From Caryophanales bacterium (GTDB taxonomy: Bacteria; Bacillota; Bacilli; Exiguobacteriales; Exiguobacteriaceae): a stretch of DNA of 64,000 nucleotides. Position numbers and translations under genes: made by a program. The notes under the pieces were generated by a model, which worked only from the letters and a program-made list of their open reading frames with translations, ran no database searches and had not been told where the DNA came from. Positions 25,584 to 34,590 of the stretch are shown here, piece after piece. The stretch spans positions 186,001-250,000 of the forward strand of contig CABJAC010000004.1 in assembly GCA_902363455.1 (NCBI GenBank). The letters run 5' to 3'. How positions within the stretch are numbered: the stretch's first letter is position 1; each line of letters begins with the position of its first letter.

Positions 25584-25660
25584 TTATAAGAACATAACAT
25601 TCATTCTTTTAGAGAATGAATGAATGTTTAACTCATGCTATTTTTTTATAGTTCTTATAA
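25584..25660. repeat. Nested inverted repeats
   Basis: The outer arms TTATAAGAAC (25584-25593) and GTTCTTATAA (25651-25660) enclose inner arms AACATTCATTC (25596-25606) and GAATGAATGTT (25618-25628). All four arms pair perfectly. The structure sits between the divergent nuclease-fold and MFS genes. Confidence 0.8.
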
Positions 25661-25779
25661 GAATTATCTATTTTACTTCCCCTTCGAACTCGACTACATT
25701 TAACAAATTGATAACAAAGTGAAGTAGTTCGAATCCCCGTCTAGAGGGAGATTCGGCTTAGGAAAAGAAGGGGTATCTT

Positions 25780-27024
25780 ATGTCTACACAATCTAATCAC
25801 GCACGTAAAGGGTACTTGATGATGGCCGTTCTCTGGTTCGCCTATGCGACGTTCGCCATGAACTGGGTCGCCGGGTCTTCCTTGACACCACAGATCACGG
25901 CCCATTTTTTCGGTGACCGGACCGTCGATCCGTTGATTTCGCAACTCGTCAACTATTCGATCACGACGGCACGTGTCTTCGCGAACATCTTGGCCGCACT
26001 CATCCTGATGAAACTCGGACCCAAAAAAGCACCGATGCTTGCCCTGTTGTTCCTGATGATGTCGATCGTCGCCATCTATCTGCCGAACTACTGGGCATAT
26101 ACGGCAGCCAGGATGATCATGGGGCTTGGTGGCTCGATGGTCATCGTCTACATGAATCCGGTCGTCACCCGCTACATCAGTGATCCGACGGAAAAACTGC
26201 GGATCAATGCACTCAATACGGTGTCTTACAATGTCGGAGCGTTTGTCGTTTCCTTGCTGTTCACGTTTTTCGCGACACAATTCACGAACAACTGGCAACT
26301 GACATTGACGATTTTTGCTGCTTTGACAGCCGTCCTGTTCCTCGCCTGGTTGATCTTCAGTGAAGAATTCGACTTAAATACGGCAAGTGATCAAAACGAA
26401 GTCGTCACGGCTTACGGTTACAAAGATGCGATCAAAGACAGCTTCTTATGGAAATATGCGTTGGCGTTCGGCGGTTTCTTAACGCTCTATATCCTGTCGC
26501 TCGTCGGACTCAAACCGGTATTTGACACCTATACCGAATTAAACGGTTCGCTCGTCAATCTGCTTGTATCTGGTGCCGGGATCATCGGGACCTTTGTTGG
26601 TCTGAAAATCGGCAGCCGCGGAACACCGCGAAAACCGATTCTCCTGGCCAGCGGACTGATCATGATTGGCAGTTTTATCGTCACGGTCGCGTTCGGTAAC
26701 ATCTCGCCACTCGTTTCGTACGTTTTTGCTTTCGTCTCCGGATTTGCGATGTACATTCAGTATCCGATTTTCATGAATCTTGCCCACGAGATGAAAGGCA
26801 TGACCCCGCAAAAGATTACCATCTTATTTGGTCTTTTTTGGGCAATTGCGTACGCCACACAGACGATTTTTACGATTCTTTGGAGCTATACGCTCGGACA
26901 AATGGGATACACGGCTTCGATGGTCGTCTTTTTCCTTTGCTGTTCGACGTACCTCCTGTTCAGTTTCTTTTTACCGGAGACCAAACCAAAACATGCAGTG
27001 CCGGCTTCGAAAAAAACAGCCTGA
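25780..27024 (+). CDS. MFS transporter
   Basis: A major facilitator of 414 residues with 12 predicted helices. ARMIMGLGGSMVIVYMNPVVTRYI resembles the cyanate permease/NarK-like branches rather than drug exporters. The cytoplasmic loop after helix 6 is about 40 residues (EEFDLNTASDQNEVV). AGAAGGGG precedes ATG. The substrate is unknown. The leader between the nuclease-fold gene and this start has several inverted repeats, but I see no convincing promoter. Confidence 0.8.
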   Translation: MSTQSNHARKGYLMMAVLWFAYATFAMNWVAGSSLTPQITAHFFGDRTVDPLISQLVNYSITTARVFANILAALILMKLGPKKAPMLALLFLMMSIVAIYLPNYWAYTAARMIMGLGGSMVIVYMNPVVTRYISDPTEKLRINALNTVSYNVGAFVVSLLFTFFATQFTNNWQLTLTIFAALTAVLFLAWLIFSEEFDLNTASDQNEVVTAYGYKDAIKDSFLWKYALAFGGFLTLYILSLVGLKPVFDTYTELNGSLVNLLVSGAGIIGTFVGLKIGSRGTPRKPILLASGLIMIGSFIVTVAFGNISPLVSYVFAFVSGFAMYIQYPIFMNLAHEMKGMTPQKITILFGLFWAIAYATQTIFTILWSYTLGQMGYTASMVVFFLCCSTYLLFSFFLPETKPKHAVPASKKTA

Positions 27025-27028
27025 TCCC

Positions 27029-27068
27029 AACACAACCCCCAAGTCGCTCGCGACCTGGGGGTTGTGTT
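27029..27068. terminator. Bidirectional terminator
   Basis: AACACAACCCCCA.GTCG-CTCG-CGAC.TGGGGGTTGTGTT is a near-perfect 17-bp stem shared by the converging MFS and Nudix genes. Confidence 0.85.
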
Positions 27069-27585
27069 ATTTTTGATGGGCACCATATTGATGCCGTAAG
27101 ATGAACAGCAACCGGATCAACGGTTCATGGTACGAAATGAACGTTCCTTCCCGTATGCCGGCAATGATGTCGTCTTCCGTCGCCCACTTGACGGCTTGGA
27201 CTTCTTCTTCCTGTAACGTCAGTGTCGTCAGATCAACGTCTGTTTCGATTAAGTAATAGTCGTCAAACCCGACTTCAAACGGAACCGTCAACTGCGGACG
27301 CCGTCCGGCGAACGACAAGGACAGCCCCAGTTCTTCAAACAATTCGCGCTCTGCTGCCATCTGACTCGTATCGCCCGTTGTCGCACTGCCGCCGACGCTG
27401 AGATCCCACATATTCGACCAACCCGACTTAAATGGTTGACGGTGCTGAATCAACATCTGTCCCTGTTTGTTAAACAGACAGACGTGCACAACAAGATGGT
27501 AATCGCCGTCTTTTAATTCTGTTCCACGCGGCCAGGTCCGTCCTGTTTTCTCGCGGTCTGCCGTATAGATATCCCATCGTTCCAT
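27067..27585 (-). CDS. Nudix hydrolase
   Basis: A Nudix-fold protein of 172 residues, of the branch related to isopentenyl-diphosphate isomerase/YfcD. The Nudix helix reads GGSATTGDTSQMAAERELFEELGL, with the REx2EE core intact but the first Glu replaced by Asp. This subfamily usually hydrolyses nucleoside-diphosphate-linked compounds; the substrate is unknown. Its ATG directly follows the stop codon of the upstream LURP-one-like gene (no spacer), so it is the last gene of a three-gene operon. Confidence 0.87.
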   Translation of the reverse strand: MERWDIYTADREKTGRTWPRGTELKDGDYHLVVHVCLFNKQGQMLIQHRQPFKSGWSNMWDLSVGGSATTGDTSQMAAERELFEELGLSLSFAGRRPQLTVPFEVGFDDYYLIETDVDLTTLTLQEEEVQAVKWATEDDIIAGIREGTFISYHEPLIRLLFILRHQYGAHQK

Positions 27586-28095
27586 TTACTTCTTCCCTCC
27601 TGCCCAATTATCCGAAAAGAGCGTTGCGACAGTTTTGTCTGCTTTCGCCCGATCGAGTCCGAGCACGACACTTAAAAACAGTGTCTCCGCCGCTTCATCG
27701 AGCAGTGTCAGTTCGTACTGTTTTCCGAAACGGACCCACCGTCTTTTGCCTTGCCCGATTTTGTTTCCTTGATACGTGACATTAAACGTCATCGTCGCCC
27801 AGTTGATGTCGATTTGCAGATCCCGACTGTCAATCCGGTAATCCGCAAACATCAAAAATCCGGTTTTTTGAATGGTCGCAACGACACGCCCGTCCACTTC
27901 CACCAAAATATGAGGCAACATGCTGAACGTCTGTTTCGTTACCCGGCCGACCTCGGCTTCTTCCTGCATGAGTTGCCAGTTTTTCTGCATTTGCAACAAC
28001 TGTCCGGTCACTTCATGCGTGGTTTGTCTGGTTTCATCTGCAATCGTAAATCGCCGGTTCAGTTCAAACGTCTGTTTCATCAAAAGCTGCTTCAT
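27586..28095 (-). CDS. LURP-one-related (YxjI-like) protein, second copy
   Basis: A 169-residue protein of the Tubby-like LURP-one/YxjI family. It has LLMKQTFELNRRFTIAD at the N-terminus, alternating strands typical of the twelve-stranded barrel, and a C-terminal hydrophobic helix (LTLLDEAAETLFLSVVLGLDR). The family is soluble and may bind lipids or membranes; its role in bacteria is unclear. It shares about the same layout as the gene 26 bp upstream, so the pair arose by tandem duplication and has diverged. Confidence 0.8.
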   Translation of the reverse strand: MKQLLMKQTFELNRRFTIADETRQTTHEVTGQLLQMQKNWQLMQEEAEVGRVTKQTFSMLPHILVEVDGRVVATIQKTGFLMFADYRIDSRDLQIDINWATMTFNVTYQGNKIGQGKRRWVRFGKQYELTLLDEAAETLFLSVVLGLDRAKADKTVATLFSDNWAGGKK

Positions 28096-28121
28096 ATGCG
28101 CTTCCTCTCCTGATTGTTTTC

Positions 28122-28604
28122 TTATGACGAGCTGGATTCTTCATCTTCTTTGACACAGTCGATAGCAACAACAAGTGCAATCAAAATCTTCTCGATTTCC
28201 GGATCAAAGACTTGAATCTCATAACTGTCACCAAACGTGAACCATTTTTTCTCGACACTTCCGACAACTTCGCCGTGACGCTTGATTTCAAAATCCATAT
28301 CCCACCAGTCTCCGTCGATTTCGAGATCTGCCGCATCAATCGTATAGCGGTCTTTAAAGAACGTAAACGATTTTTCAATCGTCAGTGTCTCACCGTCGAC
28401 TTCAATAAAAAACTTCGGCAACAGGCTAAGCATTTTCTTTGTGATGACGGCGACTTCCTCACCCTCAACCGTCGAGATCGAAAAAGTTTTCGGTAGCTTC
28501 ATAAAGCTGCCTTCGACGAGATAGACGTCTTGTTCCTGCTGATCTTGGATGGAGAAGCGTCCGCGCAAACTTAAGACTTTCTGTTTCATGTATAGGGTGT
28601 ACAT
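28122..28604 (-). CDS. LURP-one-related (YxjI-like) protein, first copy
   Basis: A 160-residue LURP-one/YxjI-family protein. The start MYTLYMKQKVLSLRGRFSI is typical and follows AAAGGATG. The central KFFIEVDGETLTIEKSFTFFKDRYTID and C-terminal FDPEIEKILIALVVAIDCVKE match the paralogue downstream. It is the first gene of the operon with the second copy and the Nudix hydrolase. The last residues are a Glu/Ser-rich tail. The intergenic sequence up to the Dus gene (28605-28812) shows no further feature I can support. Confidence 0.82.
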   Translation of the reverse strand: MYTLYMKQKVLSLRGRFSIQDQQEQDVYLVEGSFMKLPKTFSISTVEGEEVAVITKKMLSLLPKFFIEVDGETLTIEKSFTFFKDRYTIDAADLEIDGDWWDMDFEIKRHGEVVGSVEKKWFTFGDSYEIQVFDPEIEKILIALVVAIDCVKEDEESSSS

Positions 28605-28812
28605 GGAGATTTCATCCTTTCCTGGCGACTGTGTTACATCTATTACGACATGAACGGACTAAAAGATTCATTCCTGGTTTCGACAAACAGCTTTAACATT
28701 CCCGCATGCAAAGCTCGTCTCCTTGCACTTTTTGTCCAATACGCTTAAAGTATATAGTTGATGAAATTTTAATTGAGCAAAACGAATTACCTTAAGGAAA
28801 GGGTTTTATATA

Positions 28813-29808
28813 ATGAAAAACAACTTTTGGCAGGACCTGCCACGACCATTTTTTGTACTTGCACCAATGGAAGATGTCACCGATGTCGTCTTTCGTCACG
28901 TCGTTGCGAAAGCGGCACGACCAGATGTCTTCTTTACTGAATTTACGAATACGGAAAGTTACTGTCATCCAAAAGGCAAACAAAGTGTCCGCGGACGCCT
29001 CGAGTTCACGGAAGATGAACAGCCGATGGTCGCGCACATTTGGGGCGACAAGCCGGAATATTTTCGTGAGATGAGTATCGGGATGGCGGAAATGGGCTTT
29101 AAAGGCATCGACATCAACATGGGCTGTCCGGTGCAAAACGTTGCCGTCAACGGAAAGGGATCGGGACTGATCAACCGTCCTGATGTCGCCGCTGAACTGA
29201 TTCAAGCCGCAAAAGCCGGCGGTCTGCCGGTCAGCGTCAAGACACGTCTCGGCTATTCGAAAGTCGAGGAGTGGCACGACTGGTTACGCCATATTCTCGA
29301 GCAGGACATCGCTAACCTCTCGATTCATCTGCGGACCCGCAAAGAGATGAGTGCGGTCCCGGCTCACTTCGAGCTGATTCCGGAAATCAAGAAACTTCGG
29401 GATGAAGTCGCACCGCAAACCCTCTTGACGATCAATGGTGATATCAACGACCGCCAGCACGGGCTTGAACTCGTCGAACAGTACGGTGTTGATGGTGTGA
29501 TGATCGGCCGCGGGATTTTCCATAATCCGTTTGCTTTTGAAATCGAAAAGAGAGAGCATTCGAGTGAAGAATTGTTGGGTCTGTTGCGTCTGCAGCTCGA
29601 CCTGCACGATCAATATTCAGCGGAATTCGAACCCCGCCTCTTCAAGCCGCTCCGCCGGTTCTTCAAGATTTATGTCCGCGGTTTCCGCGGCGCCAGCGAA
29701 TTACGCGCCCGTTTGATGGACACGAATTCAACGGATGATGTCCGGGCACTCCTTGACGAGTTCGTCGAACAGGAAGGCATTCACGCCGTCAATTCGTTTT
29801 CGATTTAA
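28813..29808 (+). CDS. tRNA-dihydrouridine synthase family protein
   Basis: An FMN-dependent Dus enzyme of 331 residues that reduces uridine in tRNA D-loops. [13 protein letters not shown] is the FMN-binding N-terminus, and [24 protein letters not shown] holds the catalytic Cys loop. SVKTRLGY and NGDINDR, then [13 protein letters not shown], complete the TIM barrel; a helical tRNA-binding domain ends the protein. The family has several members per genome, and the target position cannot be told by eye. It is monocistronic with a terminator. Confidence 0.92.
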   Translation: MKNNFWQDLPRPFFVLAPMEDVTDVVFRHVVAKAARPDVFFTEFTNTESYCHPKGKQSVRGRLEFTEDEQPMVAHIWGDKPEYFREMSIGMAEMGFKGIDINMGCPVQNVAVNGKGSGLINRPDVAAELIQAAKAGGLPVSVKTRLGYSKVEEWHDWLRHILEQDIANLSIHLRTRKEMSAVPAHFELIPEIKKLRDEVAPQTLLTINGDINDRQHGLELVEQYGVDGVMIGRGIFHNPFAFEIEKREHSSEELLGLLRLQLDLHDQYSAEFEPRLFKPLRRFFKIYVRGFRGASELRARLMDTNSTDDVRALLDEFVEQEGIHAVNSFSI

Positions 29809-29828
29809 GGATTTGAATTGAACATGCA

Positions 29829-29861
29829 AAAGAGCAAGGCATCGCGCCTTGCTCTTTTTTT
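29829..29861 (+). terminator. Terminator of the Dus gene
   Basis: AAAGAGCAAGGC-ATC-GCGCCTTGCTCTT is followed by T7. It may also serve the converging 174-residue gene. Confidence 0.9.
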
Positions 29862-29865
29862 GTCG

Positions 29866-30390
29866 TTAGTTGGATTCCGCTTCCAGCCGAATCTTTAAAC
29901 AGGTGAATTCAAACGGTGTGTCACCGTTTATCCGTTCCAACCGCCGTTTCCCGACCCGCCGATCGAGCAACGCAAAGCCGCGGATAAAGGCATGGCGATG
30001 CGTTAACGCTTCCTCAATCGAGAGCGTCGGATACAGCAGCAAATCCTGTTGCACGTCGTAATTGGCATGCCATCCCTCTTCCTTCAGCTCACGTTCAATC
30101 TGCTCATTTAATTCACTCGATGCCTTGTACCAATCCGATTGAAAGATATCCAGTGTAAAACGGACGGGTTTTTCAGGTAATCGTGCTTTCGCCAGCTCAT
30201 AACGACGGTTCGACTCTAATGTAAAACGTAAATCTTCGGCCTTAAAAAAAGGTTCTCCATCCAGTGTCATCCAGACTCGGCTTTCGCCGTCATGAAAATG
30301 ACGGTCGACTGTGGCATACAGATTTATACGTGATTGAAGTGATGGGGTGACGAACGACATCACCCGTTTTTTGATTTTTGAGAATTGCAT
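29866..30390 (-). CDS. SF0329-like uncharacterised protein
   Basis: A 174-residue soluble protein. The N-terminus (MQFSKIKKRVMSFVTPSLQSRI, then RHFHDGESRVWMTLDGEPFF) resembles the SF0329 family of uncharacterised proteins as I recall it. No enzymatic motif is visible. AAAGGAGGA precedes ATG. It lies immediately downstream of the GH3 gene on the same strand (58-bp gap). That gap holds a weak 8-bp stem at 30416-30442 with only three T, so read-through is possible. Confidence 0.6.
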   Translation of the reverse strand: MQFSKIKKRVMSFVTPSLQSRINLYATVDRHFHDGESRVWMTLDGEPFFKAEDLRFTLESNRRYELAKARLPEKPVRFTLDIFQSDWYKASSELNEQIERELKEEGWHANYDVQQDLLLYPTLSIEEALTHRHAFIRGFALLDRRVGKRRLERINGDTPFEFTCLKIRLEAESN

Positions 30391-30448
30391 GGGTTCCTCC
30401 TTTAAACATATGAAACGTCAGGCAGTCATCCACCGCCTAACGCTTAGT

Positions 30449-33223
30449 TTACCCGTTTTTCATATGGAACGATTCCGTTAACGTAAAGGTAATGTTTTTG
30501 AGTTCAAGCCCTCCGAGTGCAAAGTACAGCTTAAAATAGTTGTGTGGATTAAAGACAAAGACATCTTTTGTCTGTGTCACCCATTCGCCGTTTGTCCCGT
30601 TGAACGTAAACGTCGCGACCGGCATGTTGTTCGCAAACAACGTCACCGGCATCTGCGCCAGTTCACCAGCGTACGACCGGGCCTCAAACGTGACGTGATA
30701 CATCCCGGTTTCTTCTGCCGTCACGGCAAAGACATGACTGCTTCCGGTCGACGTGTCGAGTTCATCAAACACGATCGGGATACCGCTTTGAAGTTGCTGA
30801 TGCGTCACGGCCTGTTCGTTCAGATCATCTGCCTCTTCCGGTAATCCGGTGACGTCGACTGTCGCTTCCTGACCAAGCGTCCGCTCCATGACCGGTGACC
30901 GCAGGATGAACTGACAAATGTTTGCCGCACTCCGTAACAACTCCGCCCGTGTCAACGTGCCGCCTGCAAGCGATGACAGCGTATCATCCTCAAACGGATT
31001 CGCCCCCGGTTCTCCGACGACCATGTAGAGGTCATTTTGGGAACGGACCATCGTCGCTGTCTGTTGCCGGTTGGCTTCCGTTCCTTCGGCATTGATCTTC
31101 GCCCACCAGTCGGTCATGACGACACCGTCAAAGCCCCACTCGTCCCGGAGAATCCGGGTGTTTTGATCGTACAATCCAGCCGTCCAGAGCCCGTTGACGG
31201 CACCGTATGTCGTCATGATCGCATATGCCTGCCCCCGTTTGACGGCGTGCTCAAATCCTTTTAGATAAATTTCCCGCAAGGCCCGCTCCGAAACGATCGA
31301 ATCGAGATCATGGCGATGGAATTCCTGATTGTTGGCACTTAAGTGTTTGAGCGTTCCCGTGACGCCGACCCGGTGCATCCCGTCGAGCTGGGCGACGGCC
31401 ATCATCCCGGTCAGGTGCGGATCTTCCGAGAAATATTCAAAGTTTCGTCCGTTGAGCGGATGACGATGGATGTTCATCCCCGGTCCAAGCAACGTATCGA
31501 TGCCGTTTTTCCGGAGTTCGAGCCCGGTCATTTCAAACAAATCGGCCACCAGATCAACGTTGAACGTCGACGCGACGAGCGTTCCGTTCGGCAGTGAAAA
31601 GGCTTTGGTTCCGATATCCATCCGAATCCCGGACGGACCGTCAGCACAGCAGGCCGCCGGGATGCCGAACGCTGTCAGCCGGTCAGTCACGCCGCCAAAG
31701 GCCGCTGCCGTTCCCGGTGTGACGCGCGGTGAGTTCATCCCCTCGCCGCGAACGATCGCTGCCAGATCCTCATCCGTCAATTGATCGAGGAACACGTCGA
31801 GGGACGTGTTACCGTCGTAGACATCCTTCAGTGTCAGACCTTGATCTTCCGAAGACAGTCGCGCGGCAGGACGTTCGGCGAGGCGGCGGGCTTCCGGATC
31901 AATCGTCCGCAGCGGTGTCGCTTCGTACGTGACGTCATAACCGGTTTCCGTCTTGTGCGGCTTCAGGCGGTCAAACGCCGTGACCGGTGCCATGTTTTCG
32001 CTTAACGTCTCGGTGACACGTAACGTGTCGATCGTTTGTGTCGCCACGTGCGCCGCGGTCCGGACGTCCGTGCCGACGTACAGATGATACGCTCCCGCTT
32101 CGATGACGTAAGACGATTTATGCCCCGTCACACCGGCATCATCGTAGCTTGAGTATTCCGTCAGCGGTACCGTCAACGTTACTGTCTCCTGTTGACCTGG
32201 TTCCAGCTGTTGTGTCTTCGCGAACGTCACGAGTCCGCGTGCCGGATTGCCGAGTTGTCCCTGCGGTTTCTCGAGATACACCTGCACGACTTCTTTCCCG
32301 CTGCGTGTCCCTGTATTCGTGACGGTGACTGTCAATGTGACCTGTTGCTCCGTCATGTCGACCGTTTCTGTTACGACATCAAACGTCGTATAGGATAAAC
32401 CAAACCCGAACGGATACAGGACGTCATCCTTCGCAAACGTCTCGAAGTAACGATACCCGACGTAGATGTCTTCCTTGTAGATCGCCCGGTCTTCGTGACC
32501 GAAGTACGGCGTCGACGGATACGCGTCGAGTGAACGGGCAATCGTATCCGGCAGTTTCCCGGACGGTGTGACTGCTCCCGTCAAGAAATCGACCAACGCG
32601 TTGCCGCCTTCCATCCCGCCTTGCCACGCATACAGAACCGCACTCGGATCAAAATCAAGCGCCCACTGCATGTCGATGACATTGCCGACGTTTAACAAGA
32701 CAACCGTCTTCGGAAACGCCTGCGAGACTTTTTCGATCAAGGTCAATTCGACGTCTGTCAGCAGATAACTGCCCGGGTCTGCCGTATTGTCACGGTCTTC
32801 ACCGGCTGTCCGACCAATCATAACGATGGCGACATCCGACTGCCCTGCCGCTTGGGCGACGACTTCGTCCGTGACCGGCATTTCTTCCTGCGACCAGGGT
32901 TCCGCCGCCCAGCCTTCGCCTTTATCAAACGGATGATCCTGCAGCCAGACTTCGTAGACGTCGAGCAACGACTGATTCACGGTCAAATCCGGATGTTGTT
33001 GCAGGGCTTCGAGTGGACTTGTCACGTGCGATACGTTGACCATCCCACCCGATCCCGTTCCGCTTTTATAATAATTAAACTGATTGCGTCCGAAAACTGA
33101 GACCGTCGTCCCTGCTAAAAGCGGCAACGTCTGCTTGTCATTTTTCAACAGGACTGCCCCTTCTTCGACCGTTTTCCGGGCCAATGCCGTATAAGCGTTC
33201 CAATCTAATGTATAAGTCGTCAT
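30449..33223 (-). CDS. Glycoside hydrolase family 3, inverted domain order
   Basis: A 924-residue GH3 enzyme, probably a beta-glucosidase or related exo-glycosidase, cytoplasmic (no signal peptide). The domain order is reversed: the alpha/beta sandwich 'C-terminal' domain comes first (residues 10-270: EGAVLLKND, LYAWQGGMEGG, YPFGFGLSYT), then a fibronectin-III-like domain (about 285-395). The TIM-barrel catalytic domain is last (about 465-760), with KHLSANNQE and the nucleophile Asp705 in GVVMTDWW. A further C-terminal beta domain follows. The order is known for some GH3 enzymes. It starts 4 bases after the esterase gene stop and is co-transcribed with it. Confidence 0.92.
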   Translation of the reverse strand: MTTYTLDWNAYTALARKTVEEGAVLLKNDKQTLPLLAGTTVSVFGRNQFNYYKSGTGSGGMVNVSHVTSPLEALQQHPDLTVNQSLLDVYEVWLQDHPFDKGEGWAAEPWSQEEMPVTDEVVAQAAGQSDVAIVMIGRTAGEDRDNTADPGSYLLTDVELTLIEKVSQAFPKTVVLLNVGNVIDMQWALDFDPSAVLYAWQGGMEGGNALVDFLTGAVTPSGKLPDTIARSLDAYPSTPYFGHEDRAIYKEDIYVGYRYFETFAKDDVLYPFGFGLSYTTFDVVTETVDMTEQQVTLTVTVTNTGTRSGKEVVQVYLEKPQGQLGNPARGLVTFAKTQQLEPGQQETVTLTVPLTEYSSYDDAGVTGHKSSYVIEAGAYHLYVGTDVRTAAHVATQTIDTLRVTETLSENMAPVTAFDRLKPHKTETGYDVTYEATPLRTIDPEARRLAERPAARLSSEDQGLTLKDVYDGNTSLDVFLDQLTDEDLAAIVRGEGMNSPRVTPGTAAAFGGVTDRLTAFGIPAACCADGPSGIRMDIGTKAFSLPNGTLVASTFNVDLVADLFEMTGLELRKNGIDTLLGPGMNIHRHPLNGRNFEYFSEDPHLTGMMAVAQLDGMHRVGVTGTLKHLSANNQEFHRHDLDSIVSERALREIYLKGFEHAVKRGQAYAIMTTYGAVNGLWTAGLYDQNTRILRDEWGFDGVVMTDWWAKINAEGTEANRQQTATMVRSQNDLYMVVGEPGANPFEDDTLSSLAGGTLTRAELLRSAANICQFILRSPVMERTLGQEATVDVTGLPEEADDLNEQAVTHQQLQSGIPIVFDELDTSTGSSHVFAVTAEETGMYHVTFEARSYAGELAQMPVTLFANNMPVATFTFNGTNGEWVTQTKDVFVFNPHNYFKLYFALGGLELKNITFTLTESFHMKNG

Positions 33224-33227
33224 CTGC

Positions 33228-34334
33228 TTATCCCCCTATGGTGTTTGTATCAGATTTCATTACCGCAAACCGGTTCTGAAGACCGTTCGCAATTTCCATG
33301 ATGCAATCTTCCGCTTGCGGATACTGTCCGAGTTTTTCGATGAAGGCGTGATCCATGCCGTTATACTGAATCCGTTTTGTCTTGACGCCGGCCCGCGCGA
33401 GTTTCCGCCCGTACGCTTCGCCTTCGAGACGAAGATAATCGTATTCCGCCGTGATGATCAACGCCTCCGGCAATCCTGCCAGCTTGTCGCTGAAGAGTGG
33501 CGAGACATGTGGATCCTGCACATCCGTCGTTCCTTGCAGGTATAATCGGTTCAACAAACCATCCGTGTCTGCAAGAGCCGTGACGATCCCTTCAAGCAAC
33601 TCCCGATTCTCGTTTACTTCGTAGTCGTCAAGACGCCACTTGAAATCATCCGTCGGTAAGGCGGCAAGATTGACGACCGGATAGAGCAGGACTTGATACT
33701 GGATCATCTCTGTCTGTTGTTCGCGGTCAAGCAGGGCACAGACAGTCGCCAGATTTCCGCCGGCACTGTCGCCGGCGACAGCCAGTTGTTCATGGTTGAC
33801 TCCGAGCATTTCCGCCTGTTCGTAGACCCATGTCACGGCCGTGAAACAATCGTTCAGACCGGCCGGAAATGGATGTTCCGGTGCGAGCCGGTAATCAATC
33901 GAAATGACGACGACATTGGCCCGTTCTGCCAGCAACCGGCAAGGATGCTCGACCGGATCAAGTGTCCCGCCGAAAAAGCCGCCGCCGTGAAAATAGACAA
34001 CCGCCGGTAACGGTTCCGTCGTCCGGGGACGGTAAATCCGTGCCGAAATTGGTTGCTCGGCACTTGAAATCATGATGTCTTCCGTCGTGATGCCTGTCGT
34101 CGTCAGATCGGTATTGACCCAACCCATCCCGGCCCGCGCCGCTTCGAGTGAAAACGGTGCTGCCGGTGAACTGTCTTGTTGCTGCTGCATCATGACTTCC
34201 AAAACGCGCGGATCGAGTACACCACGCGCTTGCCGGTCGGGTACCGGTTTGATGACGACTTCAACACCATCTTGCAGTTCACCAGTCGTTTTTTCCGCTA
34301 ACCGATCGACCAATTGCTGATAATCCTGTCCCAT
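33228..34334 (-). CDS. Alpha/beta hydrolase, hormone-sensitive lipase family
   Basis: An esterase of 368 residues. The oxyanion motif HGGGFFGG and the nucleophile motif GDSAGG are clear; Asp is in ITAEYDYLR and the catalytic His in GMDHAFIE. A helical cap of about 110 residues precedes the core. The start at 34334 follows AAAGGAGGC. It sits in an operon directly upstream of the GH3 glycosidase, suggesting removal of acyl or acetyl decorations from the same oligosaccharides (inference). Two CcpA-like sites lie upstream. Confidence 0.88.
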   Translation of the reverse strand: MGQDYQQLVDRLAEKTTGELQDGVEVVIKPVPDRQARGVLDPRVLEVMMQQQQDSSPAAPFSLEAARAGMGWVNTDLTTTGITTEDIMISSAEQPISARIYRPRTTEPLPAVVYFHGGGFFGGTLDPVEHPCRLLAERANVVVISIDYRLAPEHPFPAGLNDCFTAVTWVYEQAEMLGVNHEQLAVAGDSAGGNLATVCALLDREQQTEMIQYQVLLYPVVNLAALPTDDFKWRLDDYEVNENRELLEGIVTALADTDGLLNRLYLQGTTDVQDPHVSPLFSDKLAGLPEALIITAEYDYLRLEGEAYGRKLARAGVKTKRIQYNGMDHAFIEKLGQYPQAEDCIMEIANGLQNRFAVMKSDTNTIGG

Positions 34335-34402
34335 GAATCTGCCTCCTTTAATCGAATTCTTTACGCACTTATAAGAGATCACTCATTTGTAAAAATAAGT
34401 AT

Positions 34403-34470
34403 CGAAACCGCTTTCGTAAATCGTTAAAAAAATTTTGGGTGTCCTTTGTTTTTAAAAGAGACCGCTTACA
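34403..34470. promoter_or_regulatory. Pair of cre-like sites upstream of the esterase-GH3 operon
   Basis: On the minus strand, CGAAAGCGGTTTCG (34403-34416) and TGTAAGCGGTCTCT (34457-34470) share the AAGCGGT core and fit the CcpA/LacI-family operator pattern with two to three mismatches each. The centres are 54 bp apart. Carbon-catabolite repression of a glycosidase operon would make sense. Confidence 0.5.
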
Positions 34471-34521
34471 AAACCAATCATACGCATCTTTATCCGATTA
34501 ATCAATCATTCTGGATGATTC

Positions 34522-34588
34522 AAAAAAAGCCACTTGTCTTTCACGTGTTTTCCTTGTCGGAATGACGTGAAACGAGTGACTTTTTTTG
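34522..34588 (-). terminator. Terminator of the DUF4317 gene
   Basis: A long imperfect hairpin (AAAGTCACTCGTTTCACGT / ACGTGAAAGACAAGTGGCTTT) is followed on the minus strand by T7. It lies three bases after the stop codon. Confidence 0.75.
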
Positions 34589-34590
34589 AA

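Noticed and set aside
25727..25755. GTTCGAATCC, resembling a tRNA T-loop
   Set aside because: The flanking bases do not form a T-stem, and no acceptor, D or anticodon arm can be drawn around it; the segment pairs instead with nearby leader sequence.
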